Of a DNA stretch of 64,000 nucleotides, positions 10,978-24,200 are shown piece by piece. Under the pieces are notes generated by a model. It saw nothing but the letters and a program-made list of their open reading frames with translations. It did no database searches and was not told the origin of the DNA. The stretch is from positions 4,464,001-4,528,000 of the forward strand of contig NC_088317.1 in assembly GCF_910592395.1 (NCBI RefSeq), written 5' to 3'. Position 1 is the first letter of the stretch; each line of letters begins with the position of its first letter. This DNA comes from Lineus longissimus. Its lineage: Eukaryota > Nemertea > Pilidiophora > Heteronemertea > Lineidae. The position numbers and the translations under genes were made by a program.

Positions 10978-13900
10978 GTATTTTTGTAGCGTGCTCTTTA
11001 AGCTAGAACCAGACCAGGAGTTTTGTTACAAACTTCATGTTGTCTCTGGTCTTGACAGGCTTAAAGAATTGTGCCCAGCCCGTGCATAATTTGCAATTCC
11101 AGTTGGGGAAGGTGTGAAACTATCTTAATTTGTAAGGGAATGAGGTATGTAAAAAGTATGTTTGATCAGTTGCTGTAAAACCAGCCAGGTGATGTCAGGA
11201 CTTTCTTGATGACAGCACAACTAATGATATATTTCACTACAGGACTGGTGCTGCCACCTTGGGCAGTCATGATGGATCCTGACTGTGTTAACAGTATCTA
11301 CTGGATTTGTGCAATTTTATGTCTTGTGAGCTCTTTATAACGTCTGGTTAGCTTAATTTTTTCGTCAAAAGGTTCCCATCTTCTTTTGGCGTTCTTCATG
11401 TGATGTCACACGGAGGCCATATTGGAGGTCAAATCGTCAATAATGCCTCAGTAAAGAAAACATCAACACAGTGACGATATCAAGTGACAGTCATTTGAGG
11501 CAGGCGGCCCTTCAGAAGGCCTACTGTCTGTCAGCCTTTGCGACAATGTCTTAGGAGTCGTTTAACATTTGCAACATCCGTGAAGAACCCCTGTAAGTCA
11601 TGTCAGGCAGGCCTGTGAGCTTTCCGTTAACAACCGAGGCACATAAAATATCATTTTACGCTATACATACAAACTAGATTTTAGCAAAGTTAGCCGATAA
11701 GGATCATGTCTTTCATTGGCACTTTGTTTCATCGTTCATTTTATACTGTGTCTATGTAAAAATCTGCATTTAATAATCATGTCGAAGGAGTGATTTTCTT
11801 AATCTTTAACGCGTGACTGAAGATTTGTCTTGCGTTATTATTTATGATATTTTATTCTTAATCTCGATGTCCATATGTGATCCCGAGGTCAATCAGGCGC
11901 ATCGCAGACAGGCAATCTTCATATCGCCGGGATGTGCAGATCAGGTGATTTTTACTGCGGACAGGCAATCTTTTTATCACTTCCTTCGTTGCGACTATAA
12001 AAGTTGTTTCTCTGCGATCTGCTTTAGGGCACAGTTTCAGTAAGTCTCGACTGCTAGCAGTCCCACCAAATCACTAGTCCATTAGTGACGAGATGTTCTC
12101 AATGTTGTTCCACCATCACCAGCCTGAAAATAACCTATAGCATCCTGGTTCTAGTTTAGGGTGAAACATGATACCCTATTTCACTACAAACTGTAAGATT
12201 TTTACGGAGAATTATCTGCTTTCGACTGAAAACTTATTTTACGGCGAATTATGAAAATGTACAAGACCTTGAACTTGCGCTGATTTTAATTCTTGTTTGT
12301 CTGACAAGTTTGAGTCCGGTTGTGCTGATTTGCATCCGGATCTGACAAACTTGCCTGCTGGCGTTGACGTGCTTTTTAAACAGAATTATGTCAAAAAATG
12401 ATGTCAGGGGACTACCAATTAAAGGAATTGATGCTGAACTGGAGGAATAGGTTGTCGCACAAAAGCTGGACTGGAAATGTAACCCTAAACGGAGGCTTAT
12501 CACTGAGGTTTTGGGTTAAGTGTTTGGTAAGACAACCAATACCATCAGTGAGGTATCAGTGTCTATTCTTAAACACCTTTGATTGTAATTTGATTGAACT
12601 GCTTTTCGACCCCTTCCATATTTTATACTAACCCAAGCGGTTACGGTGGAAGCACCACAGCGCTACGGTGAAACCAGGCCGAGTGTAAAAAACCTAGAAA
12701 ACAATACCACATTTCAACTGAGTTGTTTCAGAGAATGGAATCCAAAAATTACATATTTTCTGTAGAAGAATATCCAATTTGTTTGAGAAGTCTAACAGTA
12801 AAAATGTTTAGCTGGTCAATGCCAGTTGACAAAAGTTGTCCCCATGGATGCACATTGGCACGACCTGTTTTTGTCCTCGGTGGATTTTTGCGACATCTTG
12901 CGGTGAAACGAAAATCTATTTTGTAAGTGATAAGTCATCGCCGCGCCGGCAGATATCGCCACGTTTTTAAGCGTGAGGCGACCTCTATTATTTAGATATG
13001 AATATAGAAACAAATTACGAATGTATATGTTGTTTATATGTATAGTGTTATCTGTAGTTAACTGAATTCAACTTGATAACAATCCTTTCCAGAATTGGGC
13101 GGTTTTGGAAGAAATTTCAAAGTGTTTTTTGTTCTGCAAAATTGAGTACTCATAAGTTCAGGACATCATTGTCATTCTATGCTTGAACACTCTAAGCCAG
13201 CACTTTGACATCGAATAAGTTTTAAAAGTGCATTCAGCATCCCGTAATAGTTGCGATATTTTATAAGGTTTTGAACATTTCTTCCAAAATTAACTCCAAA
13301 GGTGGAAAGGTGAGGCTTAATAGCAGTATTTGGAAGAGGGTTGACAGTGTACAGTGCCACTGTGCCTGTCCCCCTATTTATCAAAGTGTATTGTCCCTTG
13401 TAGCACCTGGTATATGTTTGTGGGATAGTCCATTCAACACTCGAGGTGTGATAGTACTTGGGTTCGTATTGAAAAGCATCTTTCGGGGTGTAAAACGTAA
13501 TCAAATCAAAATGTACTAAAATTCCACTGGCCAAATTTAATTTTACATTTGATAAAAACCTGCTCTTTGTCCAACACACCCTATTCTACATCAGGATGAT
13601 GATCATCCTATCCTACTGTAATGTCATGCATTGGGATCAGCAAGCATTTCCGGCTGTTCTACAATATTGCCTTTAAAATATCTTTCTCTTGACTTCAAAA
13701 AAGTTCTGGTGTGTGAAAAAAAGCTTCCATTTTCTACCAAAAAAGGGCCGAACATTTTGGAATGCTAATGGCGAGTTTTGTTATACAGGGTGTTAGAAAA
13801 AACATGCACAGTATCTATTGGTCAACATGGACAACACTTACTGATTATAGTTATTGATATGGGACAAATTCTCAGAATTTAATTGTGCCATGTTTTGATT

Positions 13901-15252
13901 AACACCTTGTAGTAAACTAAGCTCTGTCTAGTTAATTCCTTATGATAAAAGCTACTGGTTCGTTGATGTGGTTTTGGATATATCGATACACGTGGGGCTA
14001 GTTTTAAGTACTGGTCGCTCACTTGATACTCCCAAGACGGTTTTATTTCCAGAGATCCCACACATATACATGTATAAATAACATAACAAAATAAAAGATA
14101 ATAATAAAGTATTAGTGCGTCAGACTTGATTTCTTCCCGAGGTGTTTAGAGCACTTGCATCATTTGATGGAGAAGGGCTGGCATCACTGATGGCCATCAC
14201 TAATGATTGTAGTCCATTTGTTTGTCCTCACCGTTTTTGGCCCTGAAGCATGAAGTACTCTACTAGGTGGACGCAAAAAAAAGATAACCTGGATGTTTCA
14301 TCCAGCTTTTTTTTATTCAGTCAAACTCTTCGTCCTGATTGTCTTTACTTCCCGACGACAGGACAAGATGGGTCCACTACCTCCGGAGTGTATTGATGGC
14401 GGGGTAACCATCCCTTCCTTCTCTCTGCAGATACATGGGTTGTCATTGGATGATGGTTGTGATGTCCGACTTTATTCTACTATTACATGTACTACACAAA
14501 TGTCATGTTGATGTGGCCGTAACCGTCCTATTTCAAGGCGTCATTGACGTTGTGACATTGTCTTTCACCTCCATGGTGACCGACAATCTTTTCCGCAAAG
14601 ACTCGGGACGTCATTGTTATGTCATATTCTTTTGTCTACAAATGCGATCAGTTTCTGACAACATTAAAATGTCAAATAACTGATGTTAAGGATGTGACAT
14701 TGTCTCTCCCCATGCCAACCCTTCAATGCAGAGATCATTCATTGTCCCAGTTCAGTTTGATGATCCATTTCGCAGTGTTCTATGCAAAGACAAGGGAGAG
14801 AAGTGGCACAACCAGTTAGAAAGGGACAACATATCAAACAGAGCTTTTTTTAACGATGATCCTATTGGTTGTTTGGGACTCGGGTGTAGCCCGGGAAAAG
14901 TGTCCATCTCTATTGTATGGTGACGGATTAGCGTATATGGTTCTGAAGAGACCACGACCGTCAAAATCTCTGAGACAATTATAGAGTGCAGAGTGAACAC
15001 TGAAGAAGAAGATCATCATCAACAAACCCTATTTTATAGCATCTGATATACGTTTGGCACATTCCCATTGCCAAATGCCAATTGCAATTTCCAAATGCTA
15101 ATTGCCAATACCATTACTAGGTTTTGAACCAACCACTCGCACATGGGTGGTTACTATAAATAGCTCAAATCAACATTGTGTATTCCCTTATTTCGCTTTG
15201 GTATCACATGACTTCAGTTGGCCTTCTGATTGGTCTCCTTCCTTCGGACAAA
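10978..15252. other. DLG-glycogenin intergenic region
   Basis: No gene recognised. It holds one copy of a dispersed repeat (about 12404-12640) also found near 21173, an unassigned minus-strand open frame (13172-13579) and a short AT-rich patch of repeated AATTGCCA-like words at about 15060-15110. Confidence 0.5.
12404..12640. repeat. Dispersed repeat, copy 1
   Basis: Shares blocks in the same order with 21173-21410: GAACTGGAGG, TTGGTTGTC-like words, GAGGT(A/G)TCA, TCTATTCTWAA, CTTCCATATTTT and AAGCGGTT. The interior can fold back over its ACCAATACC / GGTATTGGT-like parts. The type of element is unknown. Confidence 0.55.
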
Positions 15253-15268
15253 ATGGCTGCTCCACAAG
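15253..15268 (+). CDS. GYG1: Glycogenin exon 1 (start codon)
   Basis: A 16-nt coding exon (MAAPQ plus one base) before GTCAGT. The context CAAAATGGCTGC resembles a YY1/TISU-type start. The split Val codon joins exon 2. The start is inferred from fit to the family N-terminus. Confidence 0.75.
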
Positions 15269-18200
15269 GTCAGTGAGATTTTCTCTTCTCCTCTGAAAAT
15301 TCTGTCAAAACAAGCGTTTCCTGCCTAATATTTTTTTACCAATACCCTAGTTGCTATCTCCAGTATATTTTGAGTCATTAGAGTGATTGGCATAAAATTA
15401 TTTCAAGTATATGATGCCTAAAACTGTTGTCGAATTTGAGACTGTTTTGGCAGACCAGAGGTTAGTGTTTGCATGCACTACATGATACAGTGTACTTTGC
15501 TGTATACTGGCTGTCGGCCAAGACGTCGGTTTCGGACATCCTTTTGAGTGTTTGACCTTGGCTGGTACCATGTGGTGAGAACATGTGGTTGGGCAGTCTA
15601 GACGTGGAAAACATGTGACGTCCTTGAAATGAATTGTGTTGGATTGGGAGAGAACTAGCTACTCGAGTCTCGGCTAGCGTAGTAGGCCTATCGTTAAAAC
15701 CGTAGGCATAGGCCCCTTGAATGCTAATTAGCGGGATTATTATCGGGCTAAACAATGGGATTAGCTAGGAAATAATATAATCCCATTGTTTAGCCCGATA
15801 ATCCCGCTAATTAGCATTCAGGGGTTATGCCGTAGGCCTAGGCATGGAGGTAATACCTCCATGGCCTAGGCCTACATTGACAAATTTGAAAACGGGTGGT
15901 CGATGCTCATTAAATGACTGAAGTAAATCAGTGACATTGCGCGATATTGTATTGCTACGTCCTGCATAACATCGCCATGGCGTTCATTTCCATAAAAAAG
16001 TGGGGATATAGATAACTGCACTACGTCATTGTGTATTACTGGACCACCATTAATTACGAACACGCACAGTGTACCCCTTTAAGGTTTAAAAATGAGAATT
16101 AGGCCATGCCCTGTAATGCAGGTCATTTTAGCCACTATGTCCTTGAAATGAAACAAACATGTTGACATTGCCAGTGCCATTCAATGACAGAGATGTGACA
16201 CAAGTCACAAATATTTTTGAAGATTTATGGAGTATGAAAAAAAATTCCTCAGTTTGGGAAATAATGATATTCTGGTTCCTGAGTCATGACTTTGAAGTGG
16301 AGGACACTGTTCCTTTTAATGGGAAGTTTTTGGAGCAGACGACCTAGGTGTACTTTCATTAAGTGGTACTATAGTAGTAGTTCAGTAGTAAAACACTCAT
16401 TTTCATTGATTTCATTCTCGGACTTTAACTGCTGTGTGGCCGACATTCATTCCTCTTTTTTATTTGCTGAACCTAACCACTAGTCTTGGTAGTCAAACAA
16501 GGACTTGTTCATGATAATGACCAGTTAAAGGTGACACCTTGTTCTGTGGTATATCATCATCAGCGATGCCTCATCATTGCCTAGTCTAAGGATAAATCTC
16601 ATACCCACTATATTATACAATGCCTTGAGCGCATGCTGAACCTACCCACGAGTCAACAAGGTCTAAAAGAAAGGTGTGACTACAGTGCATTAGGCCTTCA
16701 TAAAGTACATATGCTGGCATAAAAAGCATTGAAGAGTGTATAAAGTGACAAAATGTATTGGAATTCTTTTCTTGCATAGGTAATGATATGTCACTCTTTA
16801 TGCCTTGTTAAAAATAGATGAATAAATGCAAGTCACCTCGACGGTTGGTTAAAAGTAGACAAATAAATGTCGTGTTGGCCACGGCAGTACCACGTGAAGT
16901 GAGTAAATTGTTTTATCATGTATGAGTATGAGTACTTAAGGCTTATCACATTCGTCCTATGCGTGTTCAGGTCCTGGTCTAGACAGTTTAAATTAGGTTA
17001 AACAAATTGTTGACTCAATTGATTGAAAAGTGTTTGAGGACAGTTTTAGATACTTTTGACATAAAAGAGACAGCAGCCTCTGAAGAAAGTTTCACTTGTG
17101 CGAGTCTCTGTCGACAGTGGCAATAATAAATCTGCAATATTTGGCCAAAACGTACAATGGAAATTTCAATCACAGGTGGTATGAATCGATGTGTCTCAAG
17201 TCAAAAACCGATTTTAATTTTGCAACGTAAAATGGTCATTTTTGTCCCATTTCTCCAAGAGAGGAATGCTGGCCAAAGGACACCTCTCTGGGACCCGGAC
17301 TCTGTGGTGAAACTCTGTAGGATAACCGACTTTGTCACTGAAATGGACTGACTGTCTCGCATGCCTCTCAAAAAGTCCAAAACACCAAAGAAGAGGTACA
17401 TTTTCTGTTTTGAGTTGAGAAATGTTCAGACAATAAAGACTAGCAAATGCTTTTATCTAAAACTTCATGTACATATACACTAGGCCTTTCTGTACAAAAT
17501 TGAAGTAAAAGCATTTGCTAGTCTTTATTCATATCACCCAATGTCCTCAAATTGACATGCTCATTTTCGAGTTGTGATCCGTCAGTCATGTTCCTATCCT
17601 TCCTCTCTTTGCAGTGGAAGATGAGGCGTTCGTCACCTTGGCTACCAATGACTCCTATTGTTTAGGAGCCATGGTGCTGGGGCATTCCTTGAAACACGTG
17701 GGAACAACAAGAAAGCTGGTCGTCATGATTTCACCGCAGGTTTCAGGCTCTATAAGGTAATAAAATCGCTTCACGTGACATCTCCAGTCAAAGATAGGGA
17801 AAGTCTCAAAGTAACTGATAGCATGTTCACTTACTCACACCACCCTGCCACTGGCACTCCTCCACAGTTTTTACAGCATGTGCAGTAGAGGCGACTTAAC
17901 AAATGAAGTCAAGCCTTGTCGTTAGGTACAGTTGAACCTCCCTCAGTGGACACCAAAGCAAGACACCCTTTCGCAGTGATTTTGGGTCCGAAACAATTTA
18001 TTGCTATTCAATTGGACCTTTAAAACGAGGAAAACTCCCCAATAAGTAGTCAGTCCTAAGTCCAAGGGTGCCTTTGATGGAGAGATTTAACTGTACATTC
18101 ACAGTAGCAGAGGTTATGATTTTGTATATTGGATTGTGGCAGTATTGTGCGACAAGTTGTCAAATTCAACTGGTCAGGTGCTGCACAAATTCGGAGGAAT

Positions 18201-21200
18201 GTCACTATCACTATTAGGACCCTTGATGTAGCACATGAGTTGTCTTTCTCTTTTCCTTTTCTCAGGTCAATAAAAAGGTATTTCTACAAAAAAAACACAA
18301 AAGATTCTCAAACTTTCCCGTCTTCCTTTTAGGTCCCAGTTGTCTGGCATCTTTGACTTGGTAGTCGAGGTGGACGTCCTCGACAGCCAAGACGTGACCA
18401 ACCTGGCCTTGTTGTCCCGGCCAGACCTCGGGTGTACTTTCACTAAATTCCACTGCTGGAGGCTGACGCAGTTCTCTAAATGTGTTTTCTTGGATGCAGA
18501 CACTTTAGTAAGTTATCTGCACTTTGCTCTTTCCTTGACTCAGTATTTATGATAAATATCACGTGATGGTCTTCACGTTGCAACCAGCCTCATTGATGGT
18601 CAATCACTGACTGAACAATAGGTATTTTGTGTAGAATTTAGAAGTGGTTGGGTAATAAACCATTGGTTTCGCGTAGACACTAGACAGGTGAATACCTTGT
18701 CCTTGAGCAACTAGTCTATGACTTGTTGTTTCAGTAAAAAATGCCAGTGCATATCAAACGAACTTCATACACTCAATGAATGGTGTACATTTCATGCATG
18801 CACAGGCGACTGTAAAACCATTGCATTTCTATGTACATTTCTACAGAGCTGTTGTATGGTCTTCCATTATGATAGAAGCTTTCACAAAATTAATCAATTA
18901 AGTTTGATTATTCTTGTCTTACTCAATTATTCCCTTGATGATATTTTACTGGTTTGCTCTTTGAAACCATGCATTATGAGCAGTAAAAAATCTATAATTT
19001 GAATCATTTTAACCCTTGGAGTTTCGATGGGAAATAAAATTGGTGCTACTTTAATGGATGGGAGGTTAAGATTGGCTTTAAAATGGTTGTGCTACTGAAC
19101 AACTTGCTGTTCTCGGAGGTGAAATTAGAAGCACATTTCTAAATCATTTTTGGATCCGATTTCAGGTCTTACAAAATTGTGATGAACTTTTCGAACGAGA
19201 TGAGTTTTCCGCCGCACCAGACGCAGGCTGGCCCGATTGTTTCAACTCCGGGGTATTCGTCTTCAGACCCTCAGAAAATACATATCAGAGTTTACTGTCA
19301 TTTGCAGTTAGTCATGGCACATTTGACGGTGAGTTATGTCGTTCTGTTAGCATGGGGAGTTTGAAACTCTTCTCCAGTGTGAGTATTTGTTTAGCATGAC
19401 TCCTAGCTGGCTTTGTAAAGAACGGGTTAAGAAACCTGATGAACTGCCACAGTGATTACCTGTGGTTCATGTAGTTTGTACATTCCTGATGACGTCTGCT
19501 GGCTGAGAATAGCATGTTTTACCTGTGAACATTTCAAGACATGAATGAGTCTTTTGGAGATTTGATTACTGCGCTGGGATGCTTCAAACTTTGCGTAGTC
19601 TGCAAGGTTTTCTCAGGAAAGTTTGTGCAGATTTGCTCAAAGTTCTTCTGGGAGGCAGGGTTTCTGCCGGGATTAAATTTGAGGGGAGCAAAAAAAATTT
19701 TTTTTTCTTCTAAAACCGCCCCAAAACCGCTACAATTGGCTCCCAAATGCTCTTATTTTACATATCAAACCATGAAAATTACTCATTTGACAGTAAAACA
19801 AACTTTAGTGCTCAAAATTAAGGGGGGGGATATCCCCCCTTGAAATATTTTAGGGGGATGATCCCCCCATCCCCCCCCTCTGGTGGAAACCCTGGGAGGG
19901 GTGTGGGTATATTGGTTCTGAGATAGAGGGAGGTGCACTAAAGTAATATGCTCTATATTAACTGATCTAACACTGGTTCATGAATTTTTTGGAGTATTGA
20001 TATTGTTTATCCACAAACTGGTGTTACACTGTCTAGACATCAAGGTTGTTTGCGTGCTTGCTTCCAGTTCCACTAATGAAGGTCATATATAAGTGATAAC
20101 ATACATTATGTTAACAATAAATCAGACTTAAGTGTTTTGTTTTTGGCTTGTTTGTGTTCCTCAGTTTTATTAAGCTGGAGTAGGGGGGGGGGTCACCCCA
20201 GAAATGGCTGCAGTTTCTAAGAACAAGGGGGCAGCTTATGTAAAAAGCAGGCCACAACAAACAGTTCATCTTGCCTCTGTGTTTTAGATTCATACTCGAT
20301 TTCTCTTCAACCATGACACACACTTTATATCATGAAATGGCCGAGTCGAGGAAGCAGGGACGGAATAGCGTCATCAATAAATAGAGTTCCGGTCAGGAGA
20401 GAGGAGAATGAAAGCAGAAAGGATTGAAACTTTGTCACATGTTTGATCTCCTTCTCCTTTCTGTTCCAGGTGGTGATCAGGGCCTTCTCAACTTGTTCTA
20501 CAGTGATTGGTCAACAAAAGACATCAGCAAACACCTGCCATTCATTTATAATGTAGTCTCACAAGCCTTCTACAGCTATTTACCAGCCTTTAAACAGTAA
20601 GTATTGGCCTGAACCCATCAACAACATCATCATCATCAGTTCGTTTTATAACTCTGCCCAGTTATTGATAAGTGCAGGTCATTCATTGATAAAATCAGGC
20701 GGTTTATGAATGAGACAACTTATCAGGCCTGCCCATGAACTAAACAGGTGATGTCAAGCATTTTCCAGGCCAAAGTTGTTCTACATAACTGTCTCAAGCT
20801 TGTGATAGTAAAATTTGTTTGAATGGCAAATTGGTGTCGTCAGTGAATCAGGAATAGTCCAAGAAGTTCAGACATTGTGCCAGTTTTGTGGATTTCTTTG
20901 TCAATGTCTGTCTACCAAGGTATAAGTTTAAAACTTGCCAAGTTTTATGCTTGAGTAATTTCAAACAGTTTTATGTGTGAAATGAGACATAGGTATATCT
21001 CTGAACTGACTGTACCATATGCTTTGTCAATAATTGAGCTTAATTTATAATGGCCCAGACTTATTACCAATAATATGAGTATTTTAATAGCAATTAATCA
21101 ATAATGCCATCTGTTAAGCCTGTGTGTGATATCATCCGTGATGTGTGGGTGTGTGACACATTGTATACGGAATTGATACCGAACTGGAGGTATTGGTTGT

Positions 21201-24200
21201 CTCAAAAAAACCACTCTACCCTCGTGGTTTCAGTGAGACAATCAATACCGACAATGAGGTGTCAATTTCTATTCTAAAGCGTCTCAAATTGAATAACGAA
21301 TAATGTGGTCTTAAATGCTTTTTGACTGCTTCCATATTTTGCACCAACCTAAGCGGTTCTTCTGCATTTTCCTGGGCCACCAGTTATTACAATTGGCGTA
21401 CCCCTTTAAGCCCGCAGCACACTAGCCGCCAACTTCGGCGTTCACAGGCGTTTTTTGCCGCAAGAGTCCTGAACGCCTGAAAAATCCGTAGTCTGCTACG
21501 AACGGCGTCGGCGAACGCGACTTGCCGCCACTTGCCACAACTAAACGCCAAATATCGAACATGTTTGATTTTTGACGCGTGTTGCCGCGTTTGAACGCAA
21601 GAAGAAGCCAGGTGTGCTACGGATGGCCGCCTGACTTGGCGTTGGCGGCAAGGCTATGGCCAATCAGCTTGCGTCTTGATGTCACATGATTTTGCACTGC
21701 ATGGCCCAGGATGGGTTAAAGTGGTGGAAAAGACGCTACTGGACGCCAATTCTGGGCAGGTGTGCTCTGACCGGGATCCACTGGCCGCCAACTTTGGCGT
21801 CGAGAGGCGTCAGCCGAACGCTTCTTGTCGCCAAAGTTGGCGGCTAGTGTGCTGCAGGCTTTAAGCTCCCGATGAGACACCACGTTTCTTGTCTAACTCG
21901 TCTGCCCGTTGTCTTTCCAGGTTCGGCAAGAATGTAAAGATTTGTCACTTCATCGGTGAGCAGAAGCCATGGAGGTACACAGTGGACCCGACGTCCGGGC
22001 AAGTGCAGACGGACGAATCGACAGTCCACAATCAAACCTTCCTACAAATATGGTGGAGATATTTCCTGTCCCTAGTTCATCCTTTCCTAGATCCTACTTT
22101 GGTGAGAACTTTTTTTATAGCGATTTTGGAAAATTTTTGCTCTATTCTGATCTGGTTGAAGATGATGTCTTTTGTGGTGGAATGGATTTTGGTCGAAGTT
22201 TTTTTCCAAATATTTCCAAACATTGGCGGTTTGTTCGACAGCGGATGTAGTATAGCCACTCTTGGGGTTGGCTTTACTAAGAATCATAAAGTTAAAAAAC
22301 TATTATAGAAATTTTGAAACTAATTTGACCAAAGTCCATATAATGATTCTGTCATAAGCATATCTGTATACTATACTACTCTCAAACTTTTTGTTGTTGT
22401 ACTTTTTTTCTCTCGCAATTTTTCTCTGGTTCTTTGACTGCAGCACCTGAAAAAAGAGAAAATACAGCTCTCCATTTGCAGCGAAATATAAACTAAAATC
22501 AATGATAAACAATGAATTTTAAAGTTTTAGTAACATTTTTGTCATTGTATGCTAAATCATAGTCTGTAGAACTTGGAATGCATTTACTAATTATTTGTTA
22601 TCAAACGAGCATGTCAAAATCATTTTGACACCAAAATGATCGAGTCTTTTCAACTTCAAAATACTAATAACATGCTTCCATATCTGTTGACCGACCTGTA
22701 GATGACACCATTGATGATTTCTAAAATGCAGAGTATTCGTAATTGGCTGAGGGAGTGAATACCATGAGTGCCTGAGAGGCTGAGCATTCGAGGCCTGGCT
22801 TTTCAACCCGCTACTGTGAACACTTTGCAACTTTTCTAATTGGAACTCTGACAAAAGCCATTATTGAAAACAAGTCCATCACAAGCCGATAACATATAAG
22901 CATAAATCAGACTGGCTGTTGACTGATGTGTTAACTTCCAGTTTCCTTGCATCCATGTGGAGGTTTCTGAAAAGAATGATGGCTATGCTACACAGTGTTA
23001 TCTGTCTGCAGTGTTAGCCTACCCATCCTGTTTGCTAAATTAGCGCTTGCATTCTGTAAAGAGTAACTGTGCTGTTTCTGGGCAGATGGTATTTGCAGTT
23101 TGTGATGGATGAGCAAGTCTGTGGGGTGCTCTCACAACTTCTAGCGATACTGCTGAACCTCCTGGGTAGGTCTGCCTTGCAGTGTTGCACAGGGTCATAG
23201 TTTAGAAGAAAACTACTTTCTGTATTCAAAAATTAATGTGAAGTGACATAATGAATTGTACCTTTCTCAAAATTCTATTTCATTTTGACATCAGACCCTC
23301 CTTGTGAGGCTATGGTGGTGAGTTTAGGTTAGTCTGTTTTAGGATAGAGTCCTGGAAGCTTTCAATGATCCACCAACTCGAGAGTTATGTATTTACCATA
23401 AGCACCACCGTTTTGAACTTGATATTTTATCGTTAGAAATGGTGTCATCTACATGTTTGAGAAGAAGTTTCAAATTATTATTCGCTTGCATTCTCGATGA
23501 ACAATTTATGGGCGGTGACAGACTGGTGCGAGGCATCAGCCTTTAGTTACCTTTCTTTTTGCCACACTCTGTAAAATGCACTGGTGCAGAAAATAACAAT
23601 GAGAATTGCTACCATGAGACGCCAGACTGCCTCCGCCTTTTTTAGTGACGTTTGATGCATGGTTTACAAGCTTCCTTACATCTTTTCGACTTTAAAAATG
23701 CATTTGCTTGCTTCAATTACTAAATAGACTTAACAATTGTTTCATTCTGGGTTTGCTTTATGATGCAACTTTTCATAGGCGTAGCCAGTTTCTAAAAGAT
23801 GGGTCGTTTTCACCAAACAACTGCAACAGTCCATTCATGGTCAATTTTGAATTGAAGGAAAAAAATCCAGCTAAACATTCTTTGGTCAATTTCAAAGACT
23901 TATCCCCAAACACCCTTACCCCTTGGCTACGCCTATGCTTTTGTATTTGTGATATTACATTCCCTCTGTTGACTTTATTTAGGCCTTCTGTTCCAATTAA
24001 CATGATATCTTTGTTGTTTTCTTTCTCAATGTCATGTAGTGCGTGTAGTGTTCTGCTGCATGCATTCGTTGCACAGCTTTGCATTTTGCTCAATTGTGTA
24101 TAAAAAATCATCAGATCTCCGACTTGGTTTCCAATGCCCCTCCTGATATTCCTTTATATCTGAAATTTACTGGGTCTGTTTGCTCAGGCAGTGTTAGCAG

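Noticed and set aside
22102-22308. Read-through of glycogenin exon 6
   Set aside because: The frame continues about 68 codons, but the sequence becomes hydrophobic and unlike glycogenin, and the GTGAGA donor joins in phase to the linker exon.
23708-24111. Overlapping open frames on both strands
   Set aside because: They span the 164-bp MITE at 23774-23937 and its flanks and show no domain.
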